Assembly: GCF_005405545.1 (NCBI RefSeq)
Contig: NZ_BJEG01000010.1
Location: forward strand, 1 to 64,000
Source: Weissella hellenica
GTDB lineage: Bacteria > Bacillota > Bacilli > Lactobacillales > Lactobacillaceae
Reading direction: 5' to 3'
DNA: 64,000 nucleotides
In this document: in pieces, positions 32,092 through 42,004 of the stretch
Position numbering within the stretch: position 1 is the first letter of the stretch
Layout: each line of letters opens with the position of its first letter
Position numbers and translations under genes: made by a program
Notes under the pieces: generated by a model
Seen by the model: the letters and a program-made list of their open reading frames with translations, nothing else
The model's database searches: none
Told to the model about the DNA's origin: nothing

Positions 32092-34482
32092 ATGAAGATA
32101 AATCAATTTGGGATTATTGAGACAACTTTTGAACAAAAGATAACAGAATTAACGGCTATTGGTTTTTATGATGCAACAATTAAATTAGCTGCTCAACAGG
32201 GGCCAATGGCGCTATTTGCAGCATTAATGAAGCAAGCAGCAATAACAACGGCTGTAAAGACTAATTTTTCCGATTATATGGTTAATGAAAATCAAGATTT
32301 GGCTGATTTTTTGACAACTCGTACAGCATTGACGATGCAAGAATTTGATAGTGTTGCACTACAATTATTACAATTTACAGAAAATGTTGATTACACATTG
32401 GCAGAACCGGTCAAAGGCATTAAAGCGCTAGGATTGCCGCTGGCTGATATACCAGGAACTTGGTCAACGAATGATTTGCTATCAGCGTGGTATGACCTAA
32501 TGACGACCCATACAAAAAATGGTCTTCAATTTATCGACCTTTTGGCGAGTCATGGCTACTTTAAAACGACTAATGAATCATTATTTTTTAATGGTAAAGC
32601 CATGGTGACTTTTGATACCAAAACCTTAAAAAAGGAAGTTGTATACGTTGAAACTGATTTGGATACGGATAATGATGGTATGAAAGATTTAGTTCGGGTT
32701 GATATTATTCGACCAACGACGAACCAATTAGTACCGGTATTGTTTACAGCTTCGCCGTATTACCAAGGTACGAATGATGCAATTAGTGATAAAAACATGC
32801 ATCAGGTTAATGTGCCGCTAGAAAGAAAGCGACCGAACCATGTGACGTATGACGAAATTTCCTATCAAGCAGCACCAACTAAAGAGTTGGCAAGTCATAA
32901 AAAAACCGGGGAAACAGCAGTAGCAAGCAAAACGTTTTACCCAACATCGCATGTCGATTTAAATAATTATTTCTTATCGCGTGGTTTTGCAGTTGTGTAC
33001 TCATCTGGGGTGGGGACGCGCGATTCCGATGGTATGCAAGATACAGGTTCACCAGAACAAGTGGCTAGTATGCAGGCAGTTATTGAATGGTTGGCAGGTA
33101 ATCGTCGTGCCTTTACTGACAAAACGAGTGGTGTCATGATTAAGGCAACCTGGTCAAATGGCAAAGTTGCAATGACTGGAAAATCCTATCTGGGTACTTT
33201 AGCGACAGCTGTGGCTACGACGGGTGTTGCTGGCCTAGAAACGGTGATTTCTGAAGCAGCAATTTCTGACTGGTATCAATATTATCGTGACAATGGTTTG
33301 ACGATCGCACCAGGTGGTTTTCCTGGTGAAGACATGGATGTTTTGGCTGAATTAGTTTATTCAAGAATGCAAGATGCAGGTGATTGGCATCGTACTAAGA
33401 CACAATGGCAGCAAAAACAGGCTAAAACTGTCCAGGAGATGGATCGAGCAGGTGGCAATTATAATTCATACTGGGATGCACGTAATTATTTGAAAAATGT
33501 TGCCAACATCAAGGCTGATGTGATTATGGTACAAGGATTAAATGATTGGAACGTTAAACCACGACAAGTCTTTCGGTTGTATCAAAAATTACAAGAATTA
33601 AATGTTGTTAAAAAATTATATTTACATCAAGGTCAGCATATTTATATTAATAATAATCGTTCCTTAGATTTTAGTGATCAAATGAATTTATGGTTAAGCT
33701 ATAAATTATATGATGTCAATAATCAGGCAACAACACAATTACCAGATATAACATGGCAAAATAATCAACAGCCAGATACGTGGCAAATAAAGGCTAGTTG
33801 GGGGCAAACAACACCCACAGCCATTTCATTGGCCAATGTACAAACACCGGTTAGTTACACAGATCAGCAAACCAGGCAAGCCTATGCTACTTACAGTCAA
33901 GACTATCAAACTTGGCGTTCATTAATGATGAATCGTGAGAAGCATGATTTAGATCATGCCCGTATCATGTTTTTACAACCAAAACAGACGCAAGATTTGT
34001 TGATTGATGGTGAGGTGTCTTTGCAATTGCGAATGAAATCATCGTCAAATATTGGCTTGGTTAGCGCCATGCTAGTTGATTATGGGCTAGAACAACGCTT
34101 GACCACTAAACCTGTGCCCCAAGGTAAACAAATTGATCGTGGCAAGAATTGGCAACCAACGTCATTAGTTGAATTTGGGTTAGCAAAATCAACGCCATTC
34201 AAAATGATAACGATTGGTCATATGAATATGCAAAACCGTGAAAATCCATGGCGGGTCAATGATTTAAGGCCCCGTGAATATGTTGATTTAACCTTAACCT
34301 TGCAACCAACGTTATATCAGTTAACAGCTGGTCATCAATTGGGTGTCGTTATCTATGGAACTGACTTTGAAATGACGGTGCGTGGCAATCAAAATATCAC
34401 ATATACAATTGATACAAAGCACAGTCAGTTATTGGTGCCAATTGTAACAGTAGCAGATGCAAAGATTAATGGGAAAAAGTAA
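32092..34482 (+). CDS. pepX: Xaa-Pro dipeptidyl-peptidase
   Basis: Cytoplasmic serine peptidase that removes X-Pro dipeptides from peptide N-termini, important for casein-type peptide use. The 796-residue protein has the S15 catalytic triad: Ser365 in GKSYLG, Asp485 in GLNDWNV and His516 in GQHIY, about 17 residues later than in the Lactococcus enzyme but with the same spacing. An N-terminal helical domain (1-140) precedes the alpha/beta-hydrolase core and a C-terminal jelly-roll domain follows. A TGGAGATG site precedes ATG 32092; the HAD gene begins immediately after its stop. Confidence 0.95.
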   Translation: MKINQFGIIETTFEQKITELTAIGFYDATIKLAAQQGPMALFAALMKQAAITTAVKTNFSDYMVNENQDLADFLTTRTALTMQEFDSVALQLLQFTENVDYTLAEPVKGIKALGLPLADIPGTWSTNDLLSAWYDLMTTHTKNGLQFIDLLASHGYFKTTNESLFFNGKAMVTFDTKTLKKEVVYVETDLDTDNDGMKDLVRVDIIRPTTNQLVPVLFTASPYYQGTNDAISDKNMHQVNVPLERKRPNHVTYDEISYQAAPTKELASHKKTGETAVASKTFYPTSHVDLNNYFLSRGFAVVYSSGVGTRDSDGMQDTGSPEQVASMQAVIEWLAGNRRAFTDKTSGVMIKATWSNGKVAMTGKSYLGTLATAVATTGVAGLETVISEAAISDWYQYYRDNGLTIAPGGFPGEDMDVLAELVYSRMQDAGDWHRTKTQWQQKQAKTVQEMDRAGGNYNSYWDARNYLKNVANIKADVIMVQGLNDWNVKPRQVFRLYQKLQELNVVKKLYLHQGQHIYINNNRSLDFSDQMNLWLSYKLYDVNNQATTQLPDITWQNNQQPDTWQIKASWGQTTPTAISLANVQTPVSYTDQQTRQAYATYSQDYQTWRSLMMNREKHDLDHARIMFLQPKQTQDLLIDGEVSLQLRMKSSSNIGLVSAMLVDYGLEQRLTTKPVPQGKQIDRGKNWQPTSLVEFGLAKSTPFKMITIGHMNMQNRENPWRVNDLRPREYVDLTLTLQPTLYQLTAGHQLGVVIYGTDFEMTVRGNQNITYTIDTKHSQLLVPIVTVADAKINGKK

Positions 34483-35301
34483 ATGGGACGAAAATTAATT
34501 GGAATTGACTTAGATAATACAACATTAAATGATGCTGGACAGGTGTCATTAATGACCCAGCAAATGATTAGAAAGGCACAACAAGCTGGCCACGTGGTTG
34601 CCATTGTAACAGGGCGACCCGTGCGTTTGTCGACGGAAATTTATCGTCAATTAGGCCTCGTATCGCCAATGATTAACTTTAATGGGGCACTTGGTGAAAT
34701 ACCTAATATGCCGTGGGAACATGCATATTCTTATAAAGTAGATCGTGAAATTGCGTTTGATTTGATTGAAAACGCCAATGATTTGGCAATTAAATCGATT
34801 GTTGCTGAAAATCGTTCTGAGGTTTGGACGAACAGTATGATTGCACCAAAAAATCCTGCTGAAGCTTTTTTCTTTCCACAAAATGAAGCGACAACGCAAA
34901 TGTTGAATCGATTAAATTTAAAAAAGAATATTAATTCAATTTTGATTGAAGCTCAAAATGAAACGCATCAAAACATGATTCAACAATATGTAACAGATCG
35001 CTATGGCGCAGAGCGGGTAATGGTTAAAACTTGGGGGGCAAATTCACCAGTTTTAGAAATTGCCCCTGCTGGAGTGGCCAAAGATACTGGGCTACAGATT
35101 TTAAAACGGGCTTTTAATATCGACAAGGCTAATGTATATGCTTTTGGCGATGAGATGAATGACTATGAAATGATTGACTATGCCACGCACGGTGTTGTGA
35201 TGAAAAATGGTAATTCACAGCTAAAAGAGATTGCCAATGATGTGACTGATTATACTAACGATGAAGATGGTTTGGCTAAATATTTAGCTAAAATCATTTA
35301 G
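34483..35301 (+). CDS. HAD superfamily Cof-type sugar-phosphatase
   Basis: A 272-residue haloacid-dehalogenase-fold phosphatase with the nucleophile motif GIDLDNTTL (Asp9, Asp11), TGRPVRLS (motif II) and FGDEMNDYEM (motif IV). The cap is of the C2B/Cof type (about residues 85-190). The substrate, probably a sugar phosphate or flavin/PLP phosphate, cannot be read. Its ATG abuts the pepX stop, so it is co-transcribed. Confidence 0.88.
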   Translation: MGRKLIGIDLDNTTLNDAGQVSLMTQQMIRKAQQAGHVVAIVTGRPVRLSTEIYRQLGLVSPMINFNGALGEIPNMPWEHAYSYKVDREIAFDLIENANDLAIKSIVAENRSEVWTNSMIAPKNPAEAFFFPQNEATTQMLNRLNLKKNINSILIEAQNETHQNMIQQYVTDRYGAERVMVKTWGANSPVLEIAPAGVAKDTGLQILKRAFNIDKANVYAFGDEMNDYEMIDYATHGVVMKNGNSQLKEIANDVTDYTNDEDGLAKYLAKII

Positions 35302-35493
35302 GCATTTCAAAAAGGCGATTAATCGTACTTTGATAATGTGTTTTTTAATATTTAAAATACTACTTTAAGGTTAAAAAAACGTGTAAAATAAGTATATTGT
35401 ATTGATTAAAACATTTATTAAAGTTGTGTACCATGTTTATTAGCATGAAACTTAAAAAGTAAATGGCACGTTAGCTATGATAATCTAGTAAAT

Positions 35494-35523
35494 TTGCCAG
35501 ATGACATATACTAAATGTAAAAT
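35494..35523 (+). promoter_or_regulatory. Predicted promoter of gatCAB
   Basis: TTGCCA (35494-35499) and TAAAAT (35518-35523) with an 18-base spacer lie about 40 bases before gatC. The preceding 190 bases back to the HAD gene are A/T-rich with only a small CGATTAATCG palindrome near 35315. Confidence 0.45.
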
Positions 35524-35564
35524 CTTTTGTAAAATAGCTATAGCAAAGCATGAAAGGAATTAAC

Positions 35565-35876
35565 ATGGCAAACGAGCAAATTACGCGTGAAGAAGTTGAA
35601 CATGTGGCTAGCTTAGCAAAGTTAGCTCTAATGGATACAGCAGCTGATATGTTTACAGATCATTTAGGTAAAATTTTTGATGTGGTAACAACGCTAGCAG
35701 AGGTGGATACAGAAAATGTTAAACCAACGTATTCAGTTACGGAAATGCATACGGTCTTACGAGATGATGTGGCTAATAATGCCCATCAATCGCAAGAATT
35801 GTTGCATAATGCACCAGAGCACCAAGACACCCTAATTAAGGTGCCTGCAATTCTTGATGGAGGGGCTAAAGATTAA
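35565..35876 (+). CDS. gatC: Asp-tRNA(Asn)/Glu-tRNA(Gln) amidotransferase subunit C
   Basis: Small 103-residue subunit that stabilises GatA and wraps the GatA-GatB interface. It has the family pattern [17 protein letters not shown] near the start and VLRDD in mid-protein. ATG 35565 follows GAAAGGAA. It shares a base with gatA (TAATG), and gatC-gatA-gatB is the common Firmicute order. Confidence 0.93.
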   Translation: MANEQITREEVEHVASLAKLALMDTAADMFTDHLGKIFDVVTTLAEVDTENVKPTYSVTEMHTVLRDDVANNAHQSQELLHNAPEHQDTLIKVPAILDGGAKD

Positions 35877-37333
35877 TGGATTTTTTGCATACAGATATTC
35901 AAAAGTTGCATGAAAAGCTTGTTAACAAAGAAATAACAGCTGTCGATTTGGTAAAAGAAACTTTAGCAAACATCGAACAGACTGATGCAACTTATGATGC
36001 ATTTCTAACAACGATGACAGATAAGGCTTTGGCCGAGGCAGCTGCAATTGATGAAGCAGGTATTGATCCGGATAATGTTTTATTAGGAATTCCATATGGT
36101 ATTAAAGATAATTTAATTACCAAGGATGTTACGACAACTGCTGCGTCAAAGATTTTGCAAGACTTCAAGCCTATTTATGATGCCACAGTTGTATCACGTT
36201 TGCGTGAACAAGGTACAGTTGGTGTTGGTAAGTTGAACATGGATGAATTTGCCATGGGATCAACAACTGAAACGTCATATTACAAGCAAACGAAGAATGC
36301 TTGGGATCAAACGAAGGTGCCCGGTGGTTCTTCTGGTGGGTCTGCTGTATCTGTTGCTGCAGGGCAAGTACCATTTGCATTGGGAACGGATACTGGTGGT
36401 TCAATTCGTCAACCAGCTGCTTTTAATGGAATTGTTGGTATGAAACCAACTTATGGTCGTGTGTCACGTTTTGGTGTCATTGCATTTGCGTCTTCACTTG
36501 ATCAAGTCGGTGTATTTACGCGTAATGTTAAGGATAATGCTAGTGTATTAGGTGCGATGGCCGGTATGGATGTTAATGACCAAACGTCATCAGACCAACC
36601 GGTTCCTGATTTTACAGCGCGTTTAGATGGCGACATTCAAGGCCTAAGAATTGCTGTACCAACTGAATATTTTGCTGATGGGGTCGATGATCAAATTAAA
36701 GCAACTGTTCGTGCCGGTATTGATAAATTGCGTGAATTAGGTGCAACGGTTGATGAAGTATCATTGCCACACACAAAGTATGGGGTTGCAGCTTATTACA
36801 TTATCGCTTCTGCCGAGGCATCTTCAAACTTGCAACGTTTTGATGGCATTCGTTATGGCTTCCGTCCAGAAAACGTTAAGAATCTGGAAGACTTGTACGT
36901 TCAAACACGTACACAAGGTTTTGGGGATGAGGTTAAGCGTCGTATCATGCTTGGAACATACTCATTATCAGCTGGTTCATATGATGCATTCTTTAAGAAG
37001 GCTGCACAAGTGCGTACGTTGATGAATGATGACTTCCAAAAGGTTTTTGCAGATTATGATTTAATTGTCGCACCTACAACACCAAATGTGGCTTACGACT
37101 TTGGTGCTAACCAGGATGATCCTGAAGTCACATACATGAATGATGTTTTGACGATTCCAGTTAATATGGCTGGTTTGCCAGGTATGTCAGTACCAGCTGG
37201 CTTTGTCGCTGGTTTACCTGTTGGGATGCAATTGATTGCTAATCGCTATCAAGAAGAGACCATTTATCGCGCAGCTTATGCGTATGAGCAAGCAACGCGT
37301 TTGTTTGAAAAAGTACCAGGAGGTAAGGATTAA
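35876..37333 (+). CDS. gatA: Asp-tRNA(Asn)/Glu-tRNA(Gln) amidotransferase subunit A
   Basis: Amidase subunit that releases ammonia from glutamine. The 485-residue protein has the complete amidase-signature triad: Lys in GIPYGIKDN (near 79), cis-Ser in [10 protein letters not shown] and the nucleophile Ser inside PGGSSGGSA. Start and stop each overlap a neighbour by one base, which couples the three subunits. The complex indicates that Gln-tRNA, and possibly Asn-tRNA, is formed by transamidation. Confidence 0.95.
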   Translation: MDFLHTDIQKLHEKLVNKEITAVDLVKETLANIEQTDATYDAFLTTMTDKALAEAAAIDEAGIDPDNVLLGIPYGIKDNLITKDVTTTAASKILQDFKPIYDATVVSRLREQGTVGVGKLNMDEFAMGSTTETSYYKQTKNAWDQTKVPGGSSGGSAVSVAAGQVPFALGTDTGGSIRQPAAFNGIVGMKPTYGRVSRFGVIAFASSLDQVGVFTRNVKDNASVLGAMAGMDVNDQTSSDQPVPDFTARLDGDIQGLRIAVPTEYFADGVDDQIKATVRAGIDKLRELGATVDEVSLPHTKYGVAAYYIIASAEASSNLQRFDGIRYGFRPENVKNLEDLYVQTRTQGFGDEVKRRIMLGTYSLSAGSYDAFFKKAAQVRTLMNDDFQKVFADYDLIVAPTTPNVAYDFGANQDDPEVTYMNDVLTIPVNMAGLPGMSVPAGFVAGLPVGMQLIANRYQEETIYRAAYAYEQATRLFEKVPGGKD

Positions 37334-38778
37334 TGGCAGTTCCAAATTTTGAAACGACAATTGGTTTAGAAGTCCACGTTGAATTAAAAACTAATTCTAA
37401 GGCAATGTCACCTTCTCCAGTACAATATGGTGCGCAACCTAACGCCAATACAAACGTTATTGATTGGGGTTATCCTGGGGTTTTGCCACAAGCAAATAAA
37501 GGTGCTTTGGAATATGGTATGATGGCTTCTTTGGCTTTGAATGCAGAGATTACACGTGATTTACACTGGGATCGTAAAAATTACTTTTATCCAGATAATC
37601 CGAAGGCATACCAAATCACTCAGCAACAAGAACCAATTGGTCGTAATGGCTGGTTAGAACTTGAATTTGAGGGTCAAAAGAAGCGGGTAGGGATTACTGA
37701 ACTACACGTCGAAGAAGATGCCGGTAAGAATACTCACGGAACAGATGGGTATTCTTATGTTGATTTGAACCGTCAAGGAACGCCTTTAATTGAAATTGTT
37801 GGTGCACCTGACATTTCATCACCTGATGAGGCATATGCTTACTTAGAAGCATTACGTCAAGCTATCCAGTTTACGGGTATTTCTGATGTTAAGATGCAAG
37901 AAGGTTCAATGCGTGTTGATGCCAATATTTCAATTCGTCCTGTTGGTTCTAAAGAATATGGCACGAAGGTTGAGTTGAAAAACTTAAATTCATTTAACTA
38001 CGTACGTAAAGCTTTGGTATTTGAAGAGAATCGTCATGCCAAAATTTATATGTCAGGTGGCACAATTCAACAACAAACCCGTCGTTTTGATGAAACAACT
38101 GGTGAAACGGTTTTGATGCGTGTTAAGGAAACAGCAGATGATTACCGGTACTTCCCAGAACCAGATTTAACGCCAGTACATGTTACTGATGACTGGGTTG
38201 AAGAAGTGCGGGCTAAGTTGCCAGCAACAGCTGGTGTTCGTAAAGCACGTTATGTTGATGAACTTGGTTTGGAAGTTTATGATTCAGAAGTACTAACGCA
38301 AACATTGGCAATGTCAAATTTCTTTGATGCAACAGTTGCACAAGGAGCTGATCCAAAACGTGCGGCTAATTATTTGATGGGTGATGTGAATGCCTTTTTG
38401 AATGAGCAACAAGCTGATTTGGAAGAAACACCATTAACACCAGCTCATTTAGCCGAGATGATTAAGCTAATTGATGATGGTACGATTTCAACTAAGATGG
38501 CCAAGAAGGTCTTCAAAGCTATTACTAAGGGTGAGGACCCAGTTGAGTTTGTTGAAAAGAATGGTTTGAAGCAATTATCAGACCCAGCAATTTTGACACC
38601 GCTGATTGATGAAATTTTGGATAATAATGAACAATCAATTATTGATTTCCACAATGGAAAAGATCGTGCAGTTGGCTTCTTAGTTGGGCAAATTATGAAA
38701 CAAACTAAGGGGAGTGCTAACCCAGCAGTCGTTAATCAGTTGTTGATGGCTGGATTACAAGCTCGTAAACCAGAATAA
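37333..38778 (+). CDS. gatB: Asp-tRNA(Asn)/Glu-tRNA(Gln) amidotransferase subunit B
   Basis: tRNA-binding kinase subunit that activates the misacylated amino acid. The 481-residue protein starts [15 protein letters not shown], has [25 protein letters not shown] (metal/ATP region) and [11 protein letters not shown], and a C-terminal helical plus YqeY-like tail (about 340-481) that contacts tRNA. It is the last gene of gatCAB. Confidence 0.95.
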   Translation: MAVPNFETTIGLEVHVELKTNSKAMSPSPVQYGAQPNANTNVIDWGYPGVLPQANKGALEYGMMASLALNAEITRDLHWDRKNYFYPDNPKAYQITQQQEPIGRNGWLELEFEGQKKRVGITELHVEEDAGKNTHGTDGYSYVDLNRQGTPLIEIVGAPDISSPDEAYAYLEALRQAIQFTGISDVKMQEGSMRVDANISIRPVGSKEYGTKVELKNLNSFNYVRKALVFEENRHAKIYMSGGTIQQQTRRFDETTGETVLMRVKETADDYRYFPEPDLTPVHVTDDWVEEVRAKLPATAGVRKARYVDELGLEVYDSEVLTQTLAMSNFFDATVAQGADPKRAANYLMGDVNAFLNEQQADLEETPLTPAHLAEMIKLIDDGTISTKMAKKVFKAITKGEDPVEFVEKNGLKQLSDPAILTPLIDEILDNNEQSIIDFHNGKDRAVGFLVGQIMKQTKGSANPAVVNQLLMAGLQARKPE

Positions 38779-38819
38779 ACGAATCATGTTACACATCACT
38801 TGATGATGTTGACACTAAG

Positions 38820-38842
38820 AAATCAGGCAGTTTGTCTGGTTT
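38820..38842 (+). terminator. Weak hairpin after gatB
   Basis: AAATCAGGCA and TGTCTGGTTT pair over 10 bp with two wobbles and a 3-base loop. There is no real T-run, so it may only attenuate, leaving dagK partly on the gatCAB transcript. Confidence 0.4.
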
Positions 38843-38875
38843 CATACATATACTAACAATAGGAGTAATAATGTC

Positions 38876-39823
38876 ATGAAACGAGCACGAATTATCTATA
38901 ATCCAACGTCTGGTCGTGAGGCGATTCGTCGTGATTTAGTTGATATTTTAGATGTTTATGAGCAAGCTGGCTATGAAACGAGTGCGTTTGCAACAACCCC
39001 CGAAGAAAATTCAGCAATGAATGAGGCAACTCGTGCGGCAAAGGCGGGGTTTGATTTAATTATTGCTGCGGGTGGTGATGGTACGATAAACGAGGTCGTC
39101 AACGGTATCGCACCATTGGAACAGCGGCCAATGATGGCTGTTATTCCAGCAGGAACAACTAATGATTATGCGCGTGCATTACATATACCACGTGAAGATC
39201 CATTAGCTGCGGCTCGTGTTATTTTAAAGGGACGTGCTGCTAAAATGGATATTGGTCAATCAAATGATTCGTATTTTATTAATATTGCTGCGGGTGGTTC
39301 TTTATCAGAACTAACGTATTCAGTTCCTTCTAAGTTAAAGTCAATGTATGGTTATTTGGCTTATGTTGTCAAAGGGGCTGAGATGTTAACTAGTATTAAA
39401 CCGATGGATTTACATATTAAATATGATGATGGTGAATTCAAAGGTAAGTCAGCAATGTTTTTCTTGGCATTAACTAATTCAGTTGGTGGCTTTGAACAAA
39501 TTGTGCCAGATGCTAAGTTAGATGATGGTAAATTTACATTGTTGATTATTAAAACAACTAAGTTTGCAGAAATTTTGAATTTGATCACCGAAGTCTTAAA
39601 AGGAAAGCATGTTAATAATCCTAATTTAATTTATGCAAAGTCTGAACGTGTCGAAGTATCATCATTGAAGAACGACAAAATCATGATTAATCTTGACGGT
39701 GAATACGGTGGTGATGCACCGGTAACGTTTATTAACCATAAACAACATATTAAAATTGTTGCTAATATTGATGATGCTGCCAGTGACATGCTGATTGATG
39801 CACCAGTTGAATTAAATGATTAA
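38876..39823 (+). CDS. dagK: Diacylglycerol kinase
   Basis: Phosphorylates diacylglycerol released during lipoteichoic acid synthesis, feeding it back to phosphatidic acid; peripheral membrane enzyme. The 315-residue protein has the lipid-kinase catalytic domain with IYNPTSG at the start, GGDGTINEVVNG (near residue 63) and PAGTTNDYARAL, and a C-terminal beta-sandwich. The order gatB-dagK is common in Firmicutes. An AGGAG site precedes ATG 38876. Confidence 0.93.
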   Translation: MKRARIIYNPTSGREAIRRDLVDILDVYEQAGYETSAFATTPEENSAMNEATRAAKAGFDLIIAAGGDGTINEVVNGIAPLEQRPMMAVIPAGTTNDYARALHIPREDPLAAARVILKGRAAKMDIGQSNDSYFINIAAGGSLSELTYSVPSKLKSMYGYLAYVVKGAEMLTSIKPMDLHIKYDDGEFKGKSAMFFLALTNSVGGFEQIVPDAKLDDGKFTLLIIKTTKFAEILNLITEVLKGKHVNNPNLIYAKSERVEVSSLKNDKIMINLDGEYGGDAPVTFINHKQHIKIVANIDDAASDMLIDAPVELND

Positions 39824-39840
39824 AAAGTAAACAACATGAT

Positions 39841-39876
39841 AAGTTACTAGGTTTTATGAATCTAGTAACTTTTTTG
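39841..39876 (+). terminator. Rho-independent terminator after dagK
   Basis: AAGTTACTAG (39841-39850) pairs perfectly with CTAGTAACTT (39862-39871) and is followed by TTTT. Confidence 0.88.
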
Positions 39877-39992
39877 CTGTTAACTTAGTGATTATTAAGT
39901 TTAAAGTTTTATTTAATTAGTGGCGAGCATTATTTTGATTATTCCGATAATATGGGAATGCTTTAAATAGAAAAAATATGTTTTTTAAATAT

Positions 39993-40024
39993 CCTGTGAA
40001 GTTACGGTAACTTTCGGGGTTTTC
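39993..40024 (+). terminator. Second hairpin upstream of folC
   Basis: AAGTTAC, a single G and GTAACTT (39999-40013) form a tight palindrome extended by CC/GG at the base and followed by TTTTC. It shares the AAGTTAC arm with the dagK terminator 140 bases earlier. It could be a weak terminator or a protein-binding site on the folC promoter. Confidence 0.4.
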
Positions 40025-40077
40025 TTATGATAAAATTATTTGTTAAGAAAGTATATTAAAAAGGACCGGATAAGCTA

Positions 40078-41373
40078 ATGGGGACGGTTGAAACGTATCG
40101 ACAACTTGAAATGAATTTAGGGGATGATTGGCAATTATCCCCTAGTAAGCATAGTCGTGTAGGCATGTTAAAAGAAATTTTATCCTGGATTGGGCATCCA
40201 GAACGACGCCTATCTGTTATTCATATTGTTGGTTCCAATGGAAAAGGATCAACCGGTGTGATGATTAGTAAAATTTTGATGACTGCTGGTTATCGCGTTG
40301 GTCATTTTTCAACACCCGCAATTTTAACAGATTGTGAAGTGGTAACTATTAATGGTCAAATGATTAGTGAAAAAGAAGTTATGTACCACTACAAAAGAAT
40401 TATGGTTGAAATTAAAAACCATGGTGGTGATGAAAATACATTGACTAAATTTGAAATGTGGACATTGATTGCGCTATGTCATTTTGCGAAACAAGAGGTT
40501 CAGTTTGCTGTTTTAGAAGCTGGTGTAGGGGGAACGGGTGACGCTACTAATGTTATCGAGTCACCACTAGTTGTTGCAATTACAAAAATTTCCGATGATC
40601 ATTCAGATTTTTTAGGGCACAATCTCTTGAAAATAGCTGAAAATGTTGCAGGGGCTATTAAACCCGGCAGTTTGATAGTTAATTATCCTGGTCAGGATAT
40701 TGATGTGTTTAAAATACTACGTGATAAAGCAAAGCAAGTAGAAGCTATTTGGAATCCCTATGACAAACCCAAGATCACATTAGTGCGTTCTTCGCCTGAA
40801 GGACTAGTATTAAATGCTGATCAACTAGAAGGTCTAAAGTTATCGTTAACAGGTGCATATCAAGCTAATAATTTGAGTACAGTTTTACAAATTGTAACCA
40901 TTTTAAAGAACAAGCGCATTGCGTTACCTGATGTTGCAGTTGCCGAAGCGTTAGCTCATGTTAAAATCACAGGACGGATGGAATTTGATAGCAAGCATAA
41001 TATTTTGTATGATGCTGCCCATAACCCGCATGGTATTACAAGCCTAGTAGCCACGATCCGTTCGTGGCATTTACCGTTTAAACCAACTGTTATTCTGGGG
41101 TTAGTAAAAGGTAAAAATACGGCCGAAATGTTAGATGAATTGTTGCCATACGTTGCAACGATTATCGCCGTAACCCCGGATTCAAAAAATGCAATGTCTG
41201 CAGATGAATTAGCCACTAAAATTGTTTTAACTAGTGACGTAGATGTGGAGATTGCCGATGATTCAACAGCGGCTATTTCACTGGCACGTCAGGTACGAGA
41301 ATCATCCAAAGCGCTTATTGTGGTAACTGGATCAGTTTATACGCTACGTGCGATTGAAAAGGAAGGTATTTAA
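40078..41373 (+). CDS. folC: Folylpolyglutamate synthase / dihydrofolate synthase
   Basis: ATP-dependent ligase adding glutamate to dihydropteroate and folates. The 431-residue Mur-ligase-family protein has the P-loop VGSNGKGSTG (near residue 51), FSTPAILTD, the AVLEAGVGGTGDATN metal region and the C-terminal YDAAHNPHG motif. A GGACCGGA site precedes ATG 40078. It heads a group folC-HAM1-murE with gaps of only 2 and 5 bases. Confidence 0.92.
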   Translation: MGTVETYRQLEMNLGDDWQLSPSKHSRVGMLKEILSWIGHPERRLSVIHIVGSNGKGSTGVMISKILMTAGYRVGHFSTPAILTDCEVVTINGQMISEKEVMYHYKRIMVEIKNHGGDENTLTKFEMWTLIALCHFAKQEVQFAVLEAGVGGTGDATNVIESPLVVAITKISDDHSDFLGHNLLKIAENVAGAIKPGSLIVNYPGQDIDVFKILRDKAKQVEAIWNPYDKPKITLVRSSPEGLVLNADQLEGLKLSLTGAYQANNLSTVLQIVTILKNKRIALPDVAVAEALAHVKITGRMEFDSKHNILYDAAHNPHGITSLVATIRSWHLPFKPTVILGLVKGKNTAEMLDELLPYVATIIAVTPDSKNAMSADELATKIVLTSDVDVEIADDSTAAISLARQVRESSKALIVVTGSVYTLRAIEKEGI

Positions 41374-41375
41374 TT

Positions 41376-41999
41376 ATGCAACGTTTCATTATTGCTTCAA
41401 ATAATACCCATAAAACCAATGAAATGATTCATTATCTAGCTGTATTAGGGATAAAGGGCGTTAATTATCGACAAATAATTGATCAAATTGTATTTCCACC
41501 AGAAACAACGGATGATATGGCTAAAAATGCGTTAGTTAAGGCGCAAACAATTCATCAATTGTTACCAAATGAATATGTTTTAGCTGACGACTCAGCATTA
41601 TTTATTCCCGCTATCCCTGATCATTTTGGTGTGACAACAATGCGTGAATTTAAGGCACATCAATTACAAAGTGACGATGAAATTAATCAGTATGTGTTGG
41701 CACAGTTACCAGCAACAGCTGCGCGAGATGCTTATTTATTAGCACATTTTGTGGTGATTTCACCTCAAAATAAGATATATACGTCACAAGGTAAGGGTGG
41801 GATAAAACTTGTGACAAAACCACGGGGTCATCGGAATGGATTAGATGAGCTACTAGAGACTGAAAATGGGCAAACACTTGCAGAAATTGATATGCCTGAA
41901 CGTGTACAATATGCACACCGGGGTCGTGCAGCAATGAAAATGAAAACCCAATTGCAACAAGCTGGCGAATTAAAAAAAGAAAGTAAAGAAGAGGACTAA
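41376..41999 (+). CDS. Divergent HAM1/RdgB-like nucleotide pyrophosphatase
   Basis: A 207-residue protein whose layout matches the ITPase/XTPase family: SNNTHKTNEM at the N-terminus, KNALVKAQTI, ADDSALFIP, LAEIDMPERVQYAHRGRAA at the C-terminus. Several family-defining residues differ: ADDSGL is ADDSAL, the PGVYSARYA loop is replaced by HFGVTTMREF, and the GYDPLF base-recognition segment reads GHRNGLDELL. It may therefore hydrolyse a different nucleotide. The start is 2 bases after folC behind GGAAGG, and murE begins 5 bases after its stop. Confidence 0.75.
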   Translation: MQRFIIASNNTHKTNEMIHYLAVLGIKGVNYRQIIDQIVFPPETTDDMAKNALVKAQTIHQLLPNEYVLADDSALFIPAIPDHFGVTTMREFKAHQLQSDDEINQYVLAQLPATAARDAYLLAHFVVISPQNKIYTSQGKGGIKLVTKPRGHRNGLDELLETENGQTLAEIDMPERVQYAHRGRAAMKMKTQLQQAGELKKESKEED

Positions 42000-42004
42000 G
42001 CGTC

